Shown here piece after piece: positions 5,715 through 8,615 of a stretch of 8,615 nucleotides of DNA. A program made the translations under genes and the position numbers. The notes beneath the pieces are model-generated. The model was given only the letters and a program-made list of their open reading frames with translations, ran no database searches and had not been told where the DNA came from. This stretch comes from an uncultured Rhodospirillales bacterium (GTDB lineage Bacteria > Pseudomonadota > Alphaproteobacteria > Rhodospirillales > Defluviicoccaceae): assembly GCA_937127205.1 (NCBI GenBank), contig CAKZLS010000216.1:1-8615 (forward strand), read 5' to 3'. Each line of letters begins with the position of its first letter. The stretch's first letter is position 1.

Positions 5715-7880
5715 TTACGCCGGTTTCTCCAAAGCAGCCGCGGCCGCTGCTTCGTGTTCTTGGGTGTCTTCTCCATCGGAGTCGACGGTCACGCGCCGGG
5801 AGGCGAATTCGATCCCATTTTCGGCGAAGGCTTTCTGGATTCTCGCGTAGGCCTCGCGCCGGATCAGGAACTGCTCGCCCGGCCGGGACATGAACTTCAC
5901 GCTGGTCACAAACCCGGAGTCGTCGGTGCTTACCGCACCCTGCGATTTGATGGGTTGCAGGAACAACGGGCCAAGGGCTGGATCCTCTGCGAGTTCCTGA
6001 CCAACTCGCTTGATGACCTTGCGCATGAGGTCGAGGTTGGTATCGAACGGAACCCGGATCTGAAACTTGACCCGCACCCAGTCGCGGCTGTGGTTGTTGA
6101 TGGTTCCCATGGATCCGAAGGGAATGGTGTAGACGGGGCCGTTGTGGTGGCGAAGCTGAACGCTGCGCAGCGAGATCTTCTCGACCACGCCTTTGCCGCC
6201 GGAACATTGGATGTACTCCCCTTTGCGGAAGGCGTCTTCGATCAAATAGAAGAGACCGGTGATGATGTCCTTGACCAGCGTTTGCGCCCCGAAACCGACG
6301 GCCAACCCGAGAATGCCGGCTCCAGCCAGCAGCGGTCCGATGTCGACACCGACGGCCGACAACGCCGTCATTGCCGAAATCGCGACGATGGCAACAAATA
6401 TAAAGCCGCGAAGAACCGGCAGGACCGTTTCGATCCGCGAACCGGGCTTGCCCATGCCATCGTCGCCATCCTCGCCGTCATCGCCGGAAGACGCGTAGTG
6501 ATCGAGCGCAAGCTTGATTCCCTGCCAGATGGTCCAACCGAGCAATACCGCCGCGCCGACCTGCATAGCGGCACGGGCGATCTTCGAGACGATCCCCGCT
6601 TCCGCGCCGGCAAAGGGGTTGGCGCCCCAGGCGCTCAACAGATAGGCGAAGGCCGCGAGGACGATGGCTCCTTGTCCGAAGGCTCTGAGCGCGCCGGCGA
6701 CCCCGACCCTGCGCCCGCCATCGACCTTGAGCCGGTACGCATCGTCGATCAGAGCGCCATACCCTGTCACCGCGAAGGGCACGAGCACCAAGACAGCGAA
6801 TGAGCTTAGAGACAATGTCGCGTATTCCGCCTCCGCCGCTGACAGCTCGTTAAACACCGAACCGGCGAAATCCAGCACGACGAGCACGGCGAAAAACACA
6901 TGCCACAAGCCGGCGGATAACCGCGTGAAATCGGAGACGCTTCCGTCCGCCCGCCCATAGGTGGCGAGGATCAGGTCGCGGATGGAATTGCGAACCTGAA
7001 AGACCGCGATCAATCGGATAACCAGGGCGCTCGCCGCCGCCATGATGCCCAGGAACGCGACCGTATCACCGTCGAGAGTGGAGCCCATCAACAGGTCTCT
7101 GACAGCGTATGCGGCCGCATGCACGACAGCGATGACGAAGATCCAGCGCCACACAATGGCCGCGTCGGCGTCCGGCATGGAAACAAGGCGCAGGGTTGGC
7201 TGCCGCGGGGCGAAGAGAAACCCGGAGATGGCCAGGGTTAGGCGTACCTTTGCGATGGCGACGACAATGACCACAAGCGTCAGCCGCGCCTCGTGCGTGG
7301 GCGGCAGCAACAACCAACCGACGAGGAGCGCGCCGGCCGCAAACGCACTGATCCCGACCACCACCAGGATCATCAAACCCAGTGAGAGACCGACCCGCGC
7401 CGAAAAGCGTTCGGGTATGGTGTCCACGCATTGCCGCCGCCACTGTCCGAGCAGCCGGTTTACCATCCACTGACAACCCAACCCCGCCAACACCGCGAGA
7501 AGGATCAGCGTCAGAGCGATCAGTGCGCCACTGCCCGTACCCCCTGCCGCGAGGCCGTTCCACCAATTGGCAACCACGGACGGTACGGCGGCGGCGGCCA
7601 CCAGGACGTCGTCCAACCGGGCCATGGCGGCGGCAATAGCACTTTCCGACTGCCCAGTGATTTCCGTTGGCGAGGGATCTTCACCCTCAACGAGCAGCGG
7701 CCGTTGCAGTGTGTCGAGAGCTCCCACCAGGGCCGACCTCTCCTCGGCCGACAGGTCGGCTGGCAAGGTAATAACGATAGAACCGGTGGAGTCCTCGTTC
7801 GCGAAAGCGTCGTGAACCGGCGCGAACGTCGCCGCCCAGACGAAAACAGCAAGCGCAACACGTAAGGCGAAACTACTCAT
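5715..7880 (-). CDS. Large MscS-family mechanosensitive channel
   Basis: At 721 residues this is much longer than E. coli MscS (286). A signal peptide (1-27, ending DAFA) and a soluble periplasmic stretch (about 28-115) precede roughly eleven membrane helices between 118 and 545. The pore helix and the start of the vestibule are diagnostic: GPLLAGAGILGLAVGFGAQ (515-533), then LVKDIITGLFYLIEDAFRKGEY. The beta domain and C-terminal alpha/beta part run to about 700. An acidic linker at 464-480 (SSGDDGEDGDDGMGKPG) lies just before the last two helices. It should open under membrane tension and release small solutes through the inner membrane. ATG at 7880 is placed exactly at the signal peptide but has a poor ribosome site. 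It is the first gene of a tight three-gene operon and lies 95 bases after the sulfatase gene. Confidence 0.9.
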   Translation of the reverse strand: MSSFALRVALAVFVWAATFAPVHDAFANEDSTGSIVITLPADLSAEERSALVGALDTLQRPLLVEGEDPSPTEITGQSESAIAAAMARLDDVLVAAAAVPSVVANWWNGLAAGGTGSGALIALTLILLAVLAGLGCQWMVNRLLGQWRRQCVDTIPERFSARVGLSLGLMILVVVGISAFAAGALLVGWLLLPPTHEARLTLVVIVVAIAKVRLTLAISGFLFAPRQPTLRLVSMPDADAAIVWRWIFVIAVVHAAAYAVRDLLMGSTLDGDTVAFLGIMAAASALVIRLIAVFQVRNSIRDLILATYGRADGSVSDFTRLSAGLWHVFFAVLVVLDFAGSVFNELSAAEAEYATLSLSSFAVLVLVPFAVTGYGALIDDAYRLKVDGGRRVGVAGALRAFGQGAIVLAAFAYLLSAWGANPFAGAEAGIVSKIARAAMQVGAAVLLGWTIWQGIKLALDHYASSGDDGEDGDDGMGKPGSRIETVLPVLRGFIFVAIVAISAMTALSAVGVDIGPLLAGAGILGLAVGFGAQTLVKDIITGLFYLIEDAFRKGEYIQCSGGKGVVEKISLRSVQLRHHNGPVYTIPFGSMGTINNHSRDWVRVKFQIRVPFDTNLDLMRKVIKRVGQELAEDPALGPLFLQPIKSQGAVSTDDSGFVTSVKFMSRPGEQFLIRREAYARIQKAFAENGIEFASRRVTVDSDGEDTQEHEAAAAAALEKPA

Positions 7881-7975
7881 GAAAATACCGGAAACCCGTT
7901 CACGTTCGGCGACCTAGCCAGAAATACCGTTCCTGGCTAGGTCCCGCCATATCCATACTTGGCCGCATCATCCGC
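7881..7975. other. Gap between sulfatase and MscS genes
   Basis: These 95 bases carry the 11-bp hairpin listed next and a repeated GAAATACCG-like word (7881-7890 as GAAAATACCG, and 7921-7929). No clear promoter can be identified. Transcription of mscS could start here or read through from the sulfatase. Confidence 0.5.
7911..7943 (-). terminator. Perfect 11-bp hairpin between sulfatase and MscS genes
   Basis: GACCTAGCCAG (7911-7921) and CTGGCTAGGTC (7933-7943) are exact inverted repeats with an 11-base loop. It lies 33 bases after the sulfatase stop, in the right place for a terminator or an mRNA-processing stem. It lacks a U-run on either strand, so intrinsic termination would be inefficient. 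A protein-binding dyad is the alternative. Confidence 0.5.
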
Positions 7976-8615
7976 CTATTGCGCGCCGGACGGCGTTTCC
8001 AGTTTCTCCATCGCCTGGTCGAGACTGAAGCTCGCTGCCTTCTGGCGCGGCGGGAACTCCTTAAAGGTGGCAAGAAACTCGCCGACGTAGGCTTGCGCCG
8101 GCACCAGGGCGAAAGCGTGATCCAGCAGCCAGTCATAGTAGGTGTTGGACGTGATAGTCGCCCGCTCGTACGGATCACGCCGCAGGTTGAATATCAAAGG
8201 CATGCGCAGCGGCGTGAACGGATTGGCCCATACCTTCAACGTCCCGACGGCCCGTTGTTCCATGAAGATCAGTTTCCAGTCGTTATAGCGAAGAGCCGTC
8301 AGGTCGCCGTCATCGGAGAAGTAGAAGATCTCCTTGCGTGGAGCCTTCTCCTCCTGCCCGGTCAGATACGGCAGGAAGTTGTAGCCATCCAAATGGACCT
8401 TGTAGTCGCGTCCAATGGCCTCGACACCGCCGTCCTTGAGATTTGCCTTCACGTCCGGATCGCCGGCTGCCGCCAGAAAGGTGGGCAGCCAATCCATATG
8501 GTGCATGACATCGTTCGACACGGTCCCGGACTGGATCTTGCCGGGCCAGCGAACCATGGACGGTACCCGCCAGCCGCCTTCCCAGTTGGTGTTCTTCTCG
8601 CCGCGGAACGGATTC
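7976..8615 (-). CDS. Arylsulfatase, C-terminal part
   Basis: The last 212 residues of a type I (formylglycine-dependent) sulfatase are present. The N-terminal half, with the Cys/Ser that becomes formylglycine, lies beyond base 8615. Such enzymes hydrolyse sulfate esters, usually in the periplasm. The visible start, NPFRGEKNTNWEGGWRVPSM, is the family's conserved K-x-x-x-W/Y-E-G-G-x-R-x-P block. Its Lys corresponds to the sulfate-contacting lysine of other sulfatases (Lys302 in human ARSA). Further on, HLDGYNFLPYLTG, ALRYNDWKL, FNLRRDPYE and FKEFPPRQ are typical of bacterial arylsulfatases. The stop is TAG at 7976. It reads the same way as the MscS operon and lies directly upstream of it. Substrate unknown. 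Confidence 0.9.
   Translation of the reverse strand, partial: NPFRGEKNTNWEGGWRVPSMVRWPGKIQSGTVSNDVMHHMDWLPTFLAAAGDPDVKANLKDGGVEAIGRDYKVHLDGYNFLPYLTGQEEKAPRKEIFYFSDDGDLTALRYNDWKLIFMEQRAVGTLKVWANPFTPLRMPLIFNLRRDPYERATITSNTYYDWLLDHAFALVPAQAYVGEFLATFKEFPPRQKAASFSLDQAMEKLETPSGAQ

Noticed and set aside
5692..6207. Upstream extension of the HAD gene
   Set aside because: The added residues are Arg/Pro-rich, overlap the MscS coding region and come before a clear signal peptide. ATG 5691 has the ribosome site.
5691..6803. Long plus-strand frame of 370 codons opposite the MscS gene
   Set aside because: It lies wholly antisense to a well-supported channel gene. High GC makes long opposite-strand frames common, and the translation shows no recognisable motif.

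Overview
The window looks like accessory or regional DNA from a Gram-negative bacterium. An alphaproteobacterium is most likely, judging from the GC-rich coding style, a mer operon lacking merA and merP in this stretch, exported c-type cytochromes and a periplasmic-type sulfatase. The taxonomic call is inference. All genes except merR read on the minus strand.

Left part (1-2021), metal handling. The first 225 bases hold the His-rich N-terminus of a cation diffusion facilitator, cut by the window edge. After about 460 bases without an intact gene, which contain what looks like a decayed TIR-domain gene (around 422-562), comes a compact mercury cluster. A MerR-family regulator reads rightward. 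Leftward, divergent from it, run merT, merF and a small Cys-rich GDCCVxC protein, joined by two 4-base ATGA stop/start overlaps. The shared control region has a perfect 8+8 palindrome inside a 19-base promoter spacer, the hallmark of MerR-regulated promoters. The predicted +1 falls on the merT start codon. No mercuric reductase (merA) and no merP lie in the window.

Middle (2022-2331): a convergent intergenic stretch with no gene. It holds an AT-rich nested inverted repeat and a mirror-symmetric polypyrimidine tract.

Right part (2332-8615): four co-directional minus-strand genes. In transcription order they are an arylsulfatase (only its C-terminal 212 residues are inside), a large MscS-type channel with a signal peptide, an exported HAD-family phosphatase-like protein, and an exported octaheme c-type cytochrome fused to HEAT and TPR repeats. 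Spacings of 23 and 6 bases tie the last three into an operon. The sulfatase is separated from them by 97 bases carrying a perfect 11-bp hairpin. Every complete protein in this set is exported or in the membrane, so the group could be one cell-envelope system, perhaps hydrolysis of sulfate/phosphate esters with osmotic relief and electron transfer. That joint role is inference. The cluster and the merA-less, GDCCVxC-containing mer operon are the two most interesting features.
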